From contig JAKEFK010000228.1 in the NCBI GenBank assembly GCA_022616075.1, forward strand, positions 1 to 37,736: a stretch of 37,736 nt of DNA, written 5' to 3'. The DNA is from a bacterium. GTDB taxonomy: Bacteria > Acidobacteriota > HRBIN11 > JAKEFK01. Below are positions 1 to 8,465 of this stretch, in pieces. Each line of letters opens with the position of its first letter. Position 1 is the stretch's first letter. The translations under genes were made by a program, and so were the position numbers. Below the pieces are notes generated by a model. It searched no databases. It was not told the origin of the DNA and was given only the letters and a program-made list of their open reading frames with translations.

Positions 1-2
1 AA

Positions 3-323
3 GGTTACGGTTTTCAGATTTTCATTTTGCCTTCCTTTATCCTTTCTATTTATCCGAAAGAGGATGGCACGATAGAAATGAGTCTGGAAAAGGAAAGAGA
101 TGATGGTTGGATCCGGTTGGACCATCATTGCGAATGCGGTGTGGGCTCAATTTTGGAAGTGAAAGTGCCTTTTGAGGATCTCAATGCCAGATCCGGTGAT
201 ACCATCCGGTTCCGGATTATGCTATCGCAAAAGGACATCGTTTTGGAGGAACATCCGCAGGCCGGATCGATACAATTTCAGGCGCCTGGACCGCATTTTG
301 AAGAGATGGATTGGGAGGTCTAA
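3..323 (+). CDS. C-terminal fragment of a probable GH57-type glycoside hydrolase
   Basis: The reading frame is open to the left edge of the window, so only about the last 106 residues are present; the TTG at 27 is an internal codon, not a start. The visible part is a beta-rich tail with alternating hydrophobic and charged residues, a segment VPFEDLNARSGDTIRFRIML, and a terminal pattern GSIQFQAPGPHFEEMDWEV. Tails ending in a 'GxIxFxVP..DFE..MWxV'-like pattern are familiar from GH57 amylase/amylopullulanase-type proteins, which act on alpha-glucans. That is recognition of a tail only: the catalytic domain is outside the window, so the family call is tentative. It ends four bases before the -35 box of the promoter for the downstream kinase gene, so the two genes are probably separate transcription units. 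Confidence 0.5.
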   Translation, partial: GYGFQIFILPSFILSIYPKEDGTIEMSLEKERDDGWIRLDHHCECGVGSILEVKVPFEDLNARSGDTIRFRIMLSQKDIVLEEHPQAGSIQFQAPGPHFEEMDWEV

Positions 324-326
324 ACA

Positions 327-356
327 TTGACATTTCAAGCATTTTGGTGGTATAAA
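327..356 (+). promoter_or_regulatory. sigma70-like promoter for the kinase-TonB gene
   Basis: TTGACA at 327-332 and TATAAA at 351-356 are separated by 18 bases. The site lies in the only gap between the GH57-like fragment and the kinase gene, and predicts a transcript start near 363, about 45 bases before the ATG at 407. The boxes are near consensus; activity is inferred. Confidence 0.6.
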
Positions 357-406
357 AAACGCATTCTTCGTCTAGGTAATTATTATTTTGAATAGGGGTG
401 TCTCAG

Positions 407-3400
407 ATGCCAGGTAAACGAATTCTCCTGGTGGATTATGACCCCAGAAGTCTGACCCATACTCGGGAGGTTCTGGAAGGGGCAGGATTTGATGTTTCCA
501 CTTGCGGGGACGGTCTAACTGCAATTGACCAGTTTAAAACTCTTGCTCCTGATCTAGTATTGCTCTCGGCCATGCTGCCGAAGATGCATGGTTTTGAGGT
601 TTGTAGCAATATTCGAAAGTTGCCAGGCGGCGAGAAGACGCCTGTGGTAATCATTACCGATGTTTACAAAGGCAAACGGTATCGCGTAGATGCGATCAAT
701 AAATATGGCGCGACCGAATACATTGAAAAGCCGATTGAAGATTCGAATCTGGTCACGATTTTACAGGGTCTTGTTCAGGAGAATGGACAATCTCGAATAG
801 CGATCGAAGACGAAGAAAGGACCATGCAGTTCAGCAGGGATCTGTTGAACAAGATGGTCAAGGAAGATGTGACTGGCGCTTCAAGGCCGGCAGGTGAGAA
901 AAAAACTGTGACTGAAAAGCCCAAAAGTAAGGACCAAATTTCAAAGAAATTAGAAGAATCTCTGGCTGGATTGGATCTGGAAGTCAAGAAACAAAAAGCC
1001 AGGCCTGCTTCTGAAAAAGCAGAAGTATCTGAATCCACATCTGCGGCAGAAAAGCCTGCGGCTTCTGAAGCAGTGTTTACTTCCGAAGACCTGTTCACAG
1101 ACGTGATTGCCAGTGTTGAAAGAGAACTTCAGTCGGAAAAAATGTCGGGTGATCAGCGGTCAACGGAAGTTTTAACTGCGCCGCCGGTTGTTGCTGTGAC
1201 TCCCGCGCCACCCGCTCCTGCGCCGACTCCTGAACCCAAGCTAGAACCGGCGAAAGCAGCGCCGGCGCCGGAACCACGCGCTCCAGAACCTACGAAAGTG
1301 CCGGCAGCCCCGACCGTCGCAATCGAAATGCCGAAAAGCTTCAAAGCCGCTGAGCATGCGAAGAAAGCCGGCATGGACTTGGATCTGGAGAAAAAACTTT
1401 CCGACACCCTTTCCGGGTTAAAGAAACCGGCTCCTGCAGGAGCGAAGCCGCATGCGGCCGCTGCAAAACCGCCCGTCGTGGAACCGACGCGCAAAATAGA
1501 GATACCGAAACAGGAACCGATGAAACCGCAACCTGTAAAACAGGAAGCTGTGAAACCGGAAGCTATAAAACCGGAACCGGCAAAACCACAACCAGTGAAG
1601 CCGGAACCGGTAGCTGCAAAACCTGCTCCTGCCCCGATGAAGGATGCACTTCCTGCCGCTGTTGCAGCAAAAGTTGTCGAAGAAGAAGGAATCAATTTTG
1701 GCCAATACTTGTTGCTGGAAAAAATCGCAACGGGCGGAATGGCTGAGCTCTTTTTAGCAAAGCGGAAAGGCGTAGAAGGTTTTGAAAAAATCCTGGCCAT
1801 CAAACGGATCCTGCCTCACATGGCCGAAAATGAAGAATTTGTAACCATGTTCATCGATGAGGCAAAACTCGCGGCTCAATTGACCCACCATAACATCTGC
1901 CAGATTTTCGATCTTGGAAAGATTGAAAACGCGTATTACATCGCGATGGAATATGTTCACGGTAAAGATCTGCGGGGGATTTTGAAATCTTCGCGAACGA
2001 AAGGGAAACCGATGTCGGTTGACCTCTCCGTGCTGGTCATTTCCAAGATTGCCAGCGCGTTGGACTATGCCCACCGCAAGCGCGGGTCGAACGGACAACC
2101 GTTGAATCTCGTTCACCGCGACGTTTCTCCCCAAAACATTCTGATTTCTTATGAAGGGGAAGTAAAACTTGTCGATTTCGGAATCGCAAAGGCCGCAACA
2201 AAAGCCCATGTTACCCAGCATGGAGCGTTGAAAGGCAAACTTCTGTACATGTCTCCGGAACAGGCCTGGGGCAAGGCCGTAGACAAGCGAAGCGATATTT
2301 TTAGTCTCGGTGTTGTGCTTTATGAGCTTCTTACCGGACGTCCTCTGTTTTTTGATGAAAACGACACGGAGGTTACGATTCTGGAAAAAGTTCGTGAAGC
2401 CAGGATCACCCCAACACGGGAGTTCAACAGTCGTGTTCCTGCTGAACTGGAAAAAATCGTAAACCGCGCGTTGAAGAAAAATGCGGATGATCGTTACCAG
2501 TCTGCTTACGAGATGCAGAAAGATCTGGATAACTTGTTTTATTCTGAAAGCTATACCGCAACCGGCGCTTCGCTTGCGAACTACGTCCGCGATCTCTTCC
2601 CGGATGAATCTCATGAAGGAGAAATGAAAGAGGTTGCTGTTGAAAAAGAGCCGGCAAAACCTGTCAGCGCACCAATTGCCGCTGCGGTTCCTGCTGTCGC
2701 GGCGAAACCTCAGCCCGAGCCGGTGAAGCCAAAAGAGGTACCGGCTGTTGTGAAACCGGCTCCTCAACCTGTTGCACCGGCGAAAGAGCAGAAAGCTCCC
2801 GTTGCAGCCCCGGAAGCGGCGCCAGTGCCGGCTGAAAAGACAGGGTTCCGCGATATCTCTGTTCCCGATATGATGGCCTCCCAGGAACACAAGCGTTTTC
2901 CGATTTTACCCGTAGGCATCGGTGCTGCGGTTTTGGTCGGGATCGTCGCGTACATTCTTTTCCGCCCCAGTTCCGAGCCGCCAACGCCAGTTCCCGTTAA
3001 GAAAACGCAGGTAAATCAGCCGGCCGTTACGCCTACGCCGTCACCTGATCTTACGACAACTCCCGCGAAAGAGCCGGCCGTTACAACTCCTGTGGATACA
3101 AAGAAGCCGGTGGATGAAAAGAAAGCTGCCGAAGAGAAGAAATTAGTCGAACAAAAAGCAGAAGCAGAAAAGAAGAAGCGGGAAGAAGAAGCCAGAATAA
3201 AAGAAGAAGACCGGTTGAAACAAGAAGAGAAACTCGCTCAGCAGAAGAGAGAGGAAGAAGCAGCAGCAGCCCAAGCACAACAACAGCCTCCTCCACCAGA
3301 GGAAACAAAGGCGGAGGTGCAGCCAGCTCCAGCTCCTGTTCAGGAAACGCCACCACCACAGCAGGAACCTGTGAAAGAAGCTCCCAAGGAAACACCGAAG

Positions 3401-3733
3401 CCTGCCGAACAGAAACCTTCTGTAAATGAAGGAGATCTTGTGGAAATGGGCGTTGATGTGCAGAAACCGGAAGTTATTAGTCGCGTGAAACCAACTTATC
3501 CTCCTGCTGCCTTCAAACAGAAGGTGGAGGGCACGGTAGTTTTAAGTATTCTAGTCACAGAAGCCGGGAAAGTGGGGGATGTAAAGGTTCTTAGACCTGC
3601 TGGTGGCAGCGTTGGATTAAACGAAGCCGCCGTCGCAGCTGCAAAAAAATGGACGTTCCGGCCGGCTGTTAAAGCGGGTAAAAAAGTGAAAGTTTGGATC
3701 ACATATCCAATCGTTTTTAAAGTGCAAGGTTAA
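407..3733 (+). CDS. Pseudo-receiver / Ser-Thr kinase / TonB C-terminal domain fusion protein
   Basis: The ATG at 407 is chosen over the GTG at 398 because AGGGG (394-398) is then correctly spaced; the product is 1108 aa. Domains in order: response-regulator receiver (about 3-118); a long Pro/Ala/Lys/Glu-rich linker with KPEP- and KPQP-type repeats (about 125-425); a Hanks-type kinase (about 431-708) with glycine loop ATGGMAE, Lys466, HRD 570-572 and DFG 590-592; a second Pro/Ala linker; one membrane helix (about 831-852); a charged Glu/Lys coiled-coil stretch (about 900-955) with a Pro/Gln-rich tail; and a TonB C-terminal domain (about 1015-1106) with PTYPPAAF and KWTFRPA. The topology puts the kinase in the cytoplasm and TonB in the periplasm. 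The receiver keeps the acidic pair and the conserved Thr and Lys, but the phospho-acceptor position reads LVLLSAMLP, with Ser54 (codon 566-568) replacing Asp. The kinase looks active. The combination suggests envelope signalling by direct phosphorylation across one polypeptide. No ExbB/ExbD is nearby. Confidence 0.9.
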   Translation: MPGKRILLVDYDPRSLTHTREVLEGAGFDVSTCGDGLTAIDQFKTLAPDLVLLSAMLPKMHGFEVCSNIRKLPGGEKTPVVIITDVYKGKRYRVDAINKYGATEYIEKPIEDSNLVTILQGLVQENGQSRIAIEDEERTMQFSRDLLNKMVKEDVTGASRPAGEKKTVTEKPKSKDQISKKLEESLAGLDLEVKKQKARPASEKAEVSESTSAAEKPAASEAVFTSEDLFTDVIASVERELQSEKMSGDQRSTEVLTAPPVVAVTPAPPAPAPTPEPKLEPAKAAPAPEPRAPEPTKVPAAPTVAIEMPKSFKAAEHAKKAGMDLDLEKKLSDTLSGLKKPAPAGAKPHAAAAKPPVVEPTRKIEIPKQEPMKPQPVKQEAVKPEAIKPEPAKPQPVKPEPVAAKPAPAPMKDALPAAVAAKVVEEEGINFGQYLLLEKIATGGMAELFLAKRKGVEGFEKILAIKRILPHMAENEEFVTMFIDEAKLAAQLTHHNICQIFDLGKIENAYYIAMEYVHGKDLRGILKSSRTKGKPMSVDLSVLVISKIASALDYAHRKRGSNGQPLNLVHRDVSPQNILISYEGEVKLVDFGIAKAATKAHVTQHGALKGKLLYMSPEQAWGKAVDKRSDIFSLGVVLYELLTGRPLFFDENDTEVTILEKVREARITPTREFNSRVPAELEKIVNRALKKNADDRYQSAYEMQKDLDNLFYSESYTATGASLANYVRDLFPDESHEGEMKEVAVEKEPAKPVSAPIAAAVPAVAAKPQPEPVKPKEVPAVVKPAPQPVAPAKEQKAPVAAPEAAPVPAEKTGFRDISVPDMMASQEHKRFPILPVGIGAAVLVGIVAYILFRPSSEPPTPVPVKKTQVNQPAVTPTPSPDLTTTPAKEPAVTTPVDTKKPVDEKKAAEEKKLVEQKAEAEKKKREEEARIKEEDRLKQEEKLAQQKREEEAAAAQAQQQPPPPEETKAEVQPAPAPVQETPPPQQEPVKEAPKETPKPAEQKPSVNEGDLVEMGVDVQKPEVISRVKPTYPPAAFKQKVEGTVVLSILVTEAGKVGDVKVLRPAGGSVGLNEAAVAAAKKWTFRPAVKAGKKVKVWITYPIVFKVQG

Positions 3734-3766
3734 AACATTACAAAACTAACGGAGGGATCCTAATCT

Positions 3767-4021
3767 ATGCCGGCACTATCAAAGGAACAACAGAAGTTTT
3801 ATGAAAACGCGCTCGACATGACCAAACGGCAGATCGATGAAATCGATGCGAGAATTGAAGAAGAACTGGCCAGAGTCAAAGAAAGACTCGCCGAATTGCA
3901 GAATGACAAAAAGAATGTTCGCATGATGTATGATGCCGCTTGTGCTATGTTGGGCGTAGAAAACGAACTGGAAAAGAGAGAGGAAGCAGGGGAAAGCGCA
4001 GAAGACGTAGTCGAGGCGTAA
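3767..4021 (+). CDS. Small charged coiled-coil protein, function unknown
   Basis: 84 aa, with a good ribosome-binding site GGAGGG (3751-3756) 10 bases before the ATG. The protein is almost entirely predicted helix rich in Glu, Lys and Arg, with heptad-like spacing in the segment IDEIDARIEEELARVKERL, and an acidic end. There is no signal peptide, membrane helix or catalytic motif. It follows the kinase-TonB gene after 33 bases with no terminator between, so co-transcription is likely. It could be a kinase partner or substrate, or a small structural protein; nothing in the sequence decides. I do not recognise a family. Confidence 0.7.
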   Translation: MPALSKEQQKFYENALDMTKRQIDEIDARIEEELARVKERLAELQNDKKNVRMMYDAACAMLGVENELEKREEAGESAEDVVEA

Positions 4022-4083
4022 CCCGGCTGTTATCTACAGTATTCAATCTACACATCCTGCATCTTGTTCCAAGTGTTGAGGCG

Positions 4084-4140
4084 TTCAAAGTGTTTTTAAA
4101 CAGCACTTTGAACCCTTGAACCTTTGAACTCTTTGGGCCC
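4084..4140. repeat. Intergenic dyad built of TTCAAAG words, upstream of accD
   Basis: TTCAAAGTG (4084-4092) is matched by CACTTTGAA (4104-4112) across an 11-base loop. It is followed by further copies of the same word on the same strand (CCTTGAA, CCTTTGAA, CTCTTTG up to about 4134). A nine-pair stem without a T-run is a poor terminator candidate. The word repetition makes it look like a small dispersed repeat that fills the gap before accD. Confidence 0.5.
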
Positions 4141-4146
4141 TTAAAA

Positions 4147-4998
4147 ATGTCCTGGTTTAGAAAAGAAAAGAAGCCGAAAGAACCACTCCAGGAAAAACCT
4201 TCACGCGTCCCGGAAGGCCTCTGGATGAAGTGTGAAGGTTGCCAGCAGATCATCTGGCACAAGGAGCTGGATCGCAATCTAAACGTCTGCCCGAAATGCA
4301 ACTATCACTTCCGGATCAGTTCCGAAGACAGGATCCGCCTGTTGCTGGATGAAGGACCTTACCGGGAATTGTTCGGCAACATTCTTTCTGTGGATGTGCT
4401 TCGTTTCAAGGACACGAAAAAGTATCGGGATCGTCTGCAGAATAGCTGGAATACGGCTGGAAAATCGGATGCAATCCGCATCGTGGAAGGAAAATTAGCC
4501 GGAGAGACCGTTCTTTTGTGTGTGATGGAGTATTCCTTCATGGGTGGGAGCATGGGCAGTGTCGTGGGGGAAAAGATCACGCGCGCAATCGAACATTGTC
4601 TGCAACATCGCGCCCCGCTTGTCATCATTTCCTGTTCAGGTGGCGCGCGGATGCAGGAAGGCGCGCTTTCTCTGATGCAAATGGCGAAAATTTCTGCGGC
4701 CCTGGCCCGTCTCGATGATGCGGGCCTGCCTTATGTCTCGGTTCTGACCGATCCAACAACAGGTGGAGTTTCGGCGAGCTACGCAATGCTGGGTGATCTG
4801 AATATCGCTGAACCGCGAGCGCTCATCGGTTTCGCAGGACCGCGTGTCATCGAGCAAACAATCCGGCAAAAATTGCCAGAGGGTTTTCAGCGATCCGAGT
4901 TTCTCTTAGAACACGGCATGCTCGATGACATCGTGGAACGCAAACAAATGCGCGATTACCTCATCAAAGCCCTCCAGTATATGAACTCAAAAAATTAA
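4147..4998 (+). CDS. accD: Acetyl-CoA carboxylase carboxyltransferase subunit beta
   Basis: 283 aa, the usual length for AccD. With AccA it transfers the carboxyl group from carboxybiotin to acetyl-CoA, giving malonyl-CoA for fatty acid synthesis in the cytoplasm. The N-terminus carries the expected four-cysteine zinc ribbon (Cys29, Cys32, Cys48, Cys51; CEGC and CPKC). The crotonase-type fold follows, with the oxyanion-hole regions around SCSGGARMQEG and DPTTGGVSASYAMLGD and the later FAGPRVIEQT segment. The ATG at 4147 has no clear Shine-Dalgarno, but the start is right for the family, just before the basic N-terminal tail. accA is not in the window. folC follows 81 bases on, as in many bacteria where accD and folC are neighbours; an inverted repeat lies between them. 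Confidence 0.96.
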   Translation: MSWFRKEKKPKEPLQEKPSRVPEGLWMKCEGCQQIIWHKELDRNLNVCPKCNYHFRISSEDRIRLLLDEGPYRELFGNILSVDVLRFKDTKKYRDRLQNSWNTAGKSDAIRIVEGKLAGETVLLCVMEYSFMGGSMGSVVGEKITRAIEHCLQHRAPLVIISCSGGARMQEGALSLMQMAKISAALARLDDAGLPYVSVLTDPTTGGVSASYAMLGDLNIAEPRALIGFAGPRVIEQTIRQKLPEGFQRSEFLLEHGMLDDIVERKQMRDYLIKALQYMNSKN

Positions 4999-5068
4999 TG
5001 GAGGGCGGGCCTCCGTGCCCGCCTTAAATACAGGGCTCATTTGGCGGGCAGGGACGCCCGCCCTCCGA
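4999..5068. repeat. GC-rich imperfect inverted repeat between accD and folC
   Basis: A left arm of about 25 bases (4999-5023, core GGAGGGCGGGC...TGCCCGCC) and a right arm of 26 bases (5043-5068, core GGCGGGCA...GCCCGCCCTCC) are complementary with only a few mismatches and enclose a 19-base AT-richer loop. It starts directly after the accD stop codon. There is no T-run, so rather than a textbook intrinsic terminator it resembles a dispersed REP-like palindrome. It would form a strong RNA hairpin between two probably co-transcribed genes. Confidence 0.65.
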
Positions 5069-5079
5069 GATGTGTACAA

Positions 5080-6351
5080 ATGTCCGATATCTACAAGCGC
5101 CTGGAATCACTCGAAACTCTCGGGATCAAGTTTGGCCTGGAAAATATTCGTAAACTGCTCGAGGAGCTTGGAAATCCGGAAAAACACTTTCCCTCCGTTT
5201 TGATTGCAGGCACAAATGGTAAAGGTTCCGTCGGCGCGATGCTTGAGTCTATTTGCGTAAAAAATAATCTGCGAACGGGCTACTACCTCTCTCCTCATTT
5301 GATTGATGTTCGTGAGCGTATTCGCGTGAATGGCCGGAAGATTTCGGAAGAGGACTTCGAAAAATGCATGGACAAAGTATTCCATGCAATGGATAGGATT
5401 TCGCTCTCGCCGACTTATTTTGAAGCGCTCACGGCTGCCGGCCTGCTGCATTTTTTTGAAAGCAAAGTGGATTGCGCGGTGGTGGAAGTCGGGCTTGGCG
5501 GACGACATGACGCCACAAATGCAATCGCACAAGAGCTATCCATTATTACGACCATCGGACTGGATCATGAAAACTATCTTGGGAAAACTCTGGCAAGCAT
5601 TGCTGTAGAGAAAGCAATGATTTCGAAATCTTCGGTCCCAATGGTAACGGGAGAATTACCGGAGGAGGCGCAAGTAGTGGTCGAAAAACTCTGTAAGGAG
5701 ACCGGAAGTCCGGTTCATGCTGTCGATGCATCTAATATCGTAGAAGCGGGGCTGGAAAATGGCTTTCCTGTTTTTCTCTACACTCCCTGGAACAAAACAA
5801 TTCGCGTGAGCTTGCGGGGCAGGCATCAGATTCAGAATGCAGCGATCGCGTTGCTGTCGTCAGATGTGCTTGCCGAAAGGGGATGGAAGTTAAACAGGGA
5901 CCTGGTAATTAAAGCTTTTGAGGAAGCAAAGTGGCCCGGGCGGTTGGAGCTAGTGGCGGGTCAGGATCCACCTGTGCTGCTCGATTGTGCGCACAACCCG
6001 ATGGGCGCTCGCGCGCTTGCTCAGTTTTTAGAGGATGTCGAGTGGTCGCAATGCATTTTTCTTTTCACCGCGATGAAAGATAAGAACATAAGTGAAATGC
6101 TCAAGGCGGTGAGCCGCAACGCGGCGCGCATCGTTCTCACACGCGTTAAGCCTCTCGGGCGCTGCGCCGGGACAGGGGAGTTGATCCGTGCCGCTTCGAA
6201 AGCCGGAATTCCTCACATCGCGGAGGAGGATACCTTAAGCGCGTTGCGTCGTGCACAGGCTTTCTCCTATGAATCGAATCTTCCTCTGGTTGCATTTGGT
6301 TCCATTTATCTGATCGGTCTCCTTTTCTCCACCTTCGGTCTCACTACCTGA
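5080..6351 (+). CDS. folC: Bifunctional folylpolyglutamate synthase / dihydrofolate synthase
   Basis: 423 aa from the ATG at 5080. The open frame extends to a TTG at 5041, but those 13 codons lie inside the right arm of the GC-rich inverted repeat, so the ATG (protein MSDIYKRLESL...) is preferred. FolC is a Mur-ligase-family enzyme that adds glutamate to dihydropteroate or folates using ATP. Visible are the P-loop GTNGKGS (44-50), the following SPHLIDVRERIRVNG segment, the VVEVGLGGRHDATN motif, and C-terminal ligase motifs including LDCAHNPMGA. It continues the accD-folC pair. Whether it has both the DHFS and FPGS activities cannot be told by eye. Confidence 0.93.
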   Translation: MSDIYKRLESLETLGIKFGLENIRKLLEELGNPEKHFPSVLIAGTNGKGSVGAMLESICVKNNLRTGYYLSPHLIDVRERIRVNGRKISEEDFEKCMDKVFHAMDRISLSPTYFEALTAAGLLHFFESKVDCAVVEVGLGGRHDATNAIAQELSIITTIGLDHENYLGKTLASIAVEKAMISKSSVPMVTGELPEEAQVVVEKLCKETGSPVHAVDASNIVEAGLENGFPVFLYTPWNKTIRVSLRGRHQIQNAAIALLSSDVLAERGWKLNRDLVIKAFEEAKWPGRLELVAGQDPPVLLDCAHNPMGARALAQFLEDVEWSQCIFLFTAMKDKNISEMLKAVSRNAARIVLTRVKPLGRCAGTGELIRAASKAGIPHIAEEDTLSALRRAQAFSYESNLPLVAFGSIYLIGLLFSTFGLTT

Positions 6352-6399
6352 ATTGTTTGTTCCGCGTTATAATTAAAATACAGGTGCCATTCTATCTCT

Positions 6400-7689
6400 A
6401 TGAAAACAAATAGTTTGTATGTCGTTTGTTTTCTGCTTCTTTGTTCGATCTCTTTTGCAGCAGAATCGACGGTGGTCCATATCTTTCTGGATGGTCCCAT
6501 CCATGCGGTCACATCGGAGTACGTTACGCGCGGAATCGATCATGCACAGGAGACAAATGCAGAGCTTGTGATTTTGCAGGTCGAAACTCCAGGCGGCATT
6601 GACGGGCCCATGCGAACCATCATCTCCAAGATGGTGAATTCAAAAGTACCCGTTGCAGTTTACGTGGCGCCGGGAGGCGCGCGGGCGACTTCTGCAGGCT
6701 TTTTTATTACGATCGCAGCAGACCTGGCAGTCATGGCGCCGGGAACGCATTTGGGCTCCGCTCATCCTGTCACGATTGGGGAAGGCGGCGAAGAAACAGA
6801 AAATAGAAAAACGATGATGAAGAAAGCGACCGAGGACTCAGTCGCATATATAAAGACGCTGGCCGAAAAGCGTTCTCGAAATATTGAACAGGCTGAAAAA
6901 GCTGTGCGGGATTCGATTTCTTTTACTGAAACAGAAGCCCTGAAATGGAAACTGATCGATTTCATAGCGAAGGATAAAAATGAACTACTGCAGAAAGCGA
7001 ACGGTTTAACCATCAAAAGGTTCGATGGATCGGAAAAGAAACTGAACCTCAACAAACCCAGAGTGATTGCCTATGAAATGACGCGCAGGCAACGGTTCCT
7101 GTCTTTTCTTGCTGATCCGAACATCACCGTGCTTCTATTTAGCATCGGAATGATCGGTATTCTCATGGAACTCTATCATCCAGGCGCGATTCTTCCGGGA
7201 ATTGTGGGTGTTATCAGTCTTTCACTTTGTATCCTTTCGGCGCAGATTTTACCGATTAATTATATTGGCGCAATGTTGATCGCATTTTCGATTGTTCTGT
7301 TCCTTTTGGAAATCAAGATTACCAGTTATGGCTTATTGACCATCGGCGGAGTTGTATCTTTTGTACTCGGCGCCACCATGTTGTTTGACGCTCCCATTCC
7401 TGAAATGCGGATCAGCTATAAAGTGATCGGCACGTCTGTGTTTTTGATCACGGCGACCATGGCGTTTCTTTTATTCATGGTTGTGTCTCTGCACCGGCGT
7501 AAGCCGGTTACCGGCCTTCAAGGTTTGTTGCAGGAAACAGGCATTGCACAAACAGACATTCATGGAAGCGGCAAGGTTTTTGTGCATGGCGAACTGTGGA
7601 ATGCAACGGCAAACGAACCGATTTCAAAAGGTGAAAAGGTAAAAATCGTTTCCGTAGAAGGCCTAAACTTGCGAGTGGAAAAGCAGTAA
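6400..7689 (+). CDS. nfeD: NfeD family protein with N-terminal ClpP-class serine protease domain
   Basis: 429 aa. A signal peptide (about 1-20, ending SFAAES) precedes a SppA/ClpP-like protease domain (about 24-215). The Ser98 nucleophile is in ARATSAGFF and the likely catalytic lysine is Lys152 in [13 protein letters not shown], the Ser-Lys dyad known from archaeal 1510-N. Four or so membrane helices follow (about 235-375), then a short soluble OB-fold NfeD domain (about 380-429). Long NfeD proteins pair with slipins: in archaea the protease cuts the stomatin partner. Here the slipin gene starts 14 bases downstream, which supports that pairing. A TATAAT (6368-6373) with a weak -35 lies upstream. 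Full-length and intact; the start is supported by the signal peptide. Confidence 0.93.
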   Translation: MKTNSLYVVCFLLLCSISFAAESTVVHIFLDGPIHAVTSEYVTRGIDHAQETNAELVILQVETPGGIDGPMRTIISKMVNSKVPVAVYVAPGGARATSAGFFITIAADLAVMAPGTHLGSAHPVTIGEGGEETENRKTMMKKATEDSVAYIKTLAEKRSRNIEQAEKAVRDSISFTETEALKWKLIDFIAKDKNELLQKANGLTIKRFDGSEKKLNLNKPRVIAYEMTRRQRFLSFLADPNITVLLFSIGMIGILMELYHPGAILPGIVGVISLSLCILSAQILPINYIGAMLIAFSIVLFLLEIKITSYGLLTIGGVVSFVLGATMLFDAPIPEMRISYKVIGTSVFLITATMAFLLFMVVSLHRRKPVTGLQGLLQETGIAQTDIHGSGKVFVHGELWNATANEPISKGEKVKIVSVEGLNLRVEKQ

Positions 7690-7703
7690 AGCGAGGAGAT
7701 TCT

Positions 7704-8456
7704 ATGTTAGAAAACTGGATTCCTTATGGAATCGTTGTTTTGTTTGCGATTTTTCTATTGAAATCATGGATCAACATCCTTCGTGAATATGAGCGCGGCG
7801 TTGTTTTTCGTTTGGGAAGACTGGTGCCGGTTCCTCGCGGACCCGGGATTGTTCTGGTTGCATACCCTGTTGAGAAAATGGTGCGAGTAAGTTTGCGTAC
7901 GGTCACACTCGATGTGCCGCCTCAGGATGTCATCACGCGGGACAATGTTTCCGTCAAAGTGAACGCTGTCGTTTATTTCCGCGTGTTCGAACCGACAAAA
8001 GCCATTGTAGAAGTGGAAAATTATCTGTATGCTACTTCTCAGTTGGCGCAAACCACATTGCGCTCGATTCTAGGGGAGGTAGATCTGGACGGTTTATTGT
8101 CCGAAAGGGAAGACCTGAACGCACGTCTGCAGCATATTTTAGACGAACGCACGGATCCCTGGGGAATCAAGGTTTCCATGGTGGAGGTAAAGCATGTGGA
8201 TCTGCCCCAGGAAATGCAGCGCGCCATGGCCAAACAGGCGGAAGCAGAGCGGGAAAAACGCGCAAAGATCATTCATGCCCGCGGTGAACTGGAAGCCTCC
8301 AAATCCCTTTCGGAAGCAGCGGTCGTAATGTCAGCCAATCCGATTACAGTTCAATTGCGATATCTTCAGACCTTAACAGAGATCGCTGCTGAGAAGAATT
8401 CAACCATCATCTTCCCGTTGCCGGTCGATCTCATTTCCAACTTCCTGAAAAAATAA
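7704..8456 (+). CDS. Slipin (stomatin/prohibitin-like SPFH protein)
   Basis: 250 aa, with a good ribosome-binding site (GAGGAG 7693-7698). One N-terminal membrane helix (about 4-26) is followed by the SPFH domain ([52 protein letters not shown]), then a charged helical segment ([22 protein letters not shown]) that drives oligomerisation, and a short tail. Slipins form membrane rings or microdomains and are regulated or cleaved by the long NfeD protease encoded immediately upstream. The two genes are clearly one unit; the GGDEF gene follows after nine bases. Confidence 0.95.
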   Translation: MLENWIPYGIVVLFAIFLLKSWINILREYERGVVFRLGRLVPVPRGPGIVLVAYPVEKMVRVSLRTVTLDVPPQDVITRDNVSVKVNAVVYFRVFEPTKAIVEVENYLYATSQLAQTTLRSILGEVDLDGLLSEREDLNARLQHILDERTDPWGIKVSMVEVKHVDLPQEMQRAMAKQAEAEREKRAKIIHARGELEASKSLSEAAVVMSANPITVQLRYLQTLTEIAAEKNSTIIFPLPVDLISNFLKK

Positions 8457-8465
8457 AATGAATTC

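Noticed and set aside
398-406. GTG start for the kinase-TonB protein
   Set aside because: The AGGGG box overlaps it; the ATG at 407 is correctly spaced.
1153-1803. Long minus-strand frames opposite the Pro/Ala/Lys linker of the kinase gene
   Set aside because: They mirror the low-complexity coding bias of the true gene (Gly/Ala/Ser/Phe-rich) and have no ribosome-binding site.
1754-2890. 378-residue minus-strand frame opposite the kinase domain
   Set aside because: Shadow of a clearly conserved kinase domain; composition rich in Arg, Phe and His without any motif.
5041-5079. TTG start for folC giving 13 extra residues
   Set aside because: Those codons lie in the right arm of an inverted repeat and have no family match; the ATG at 5080 fits.
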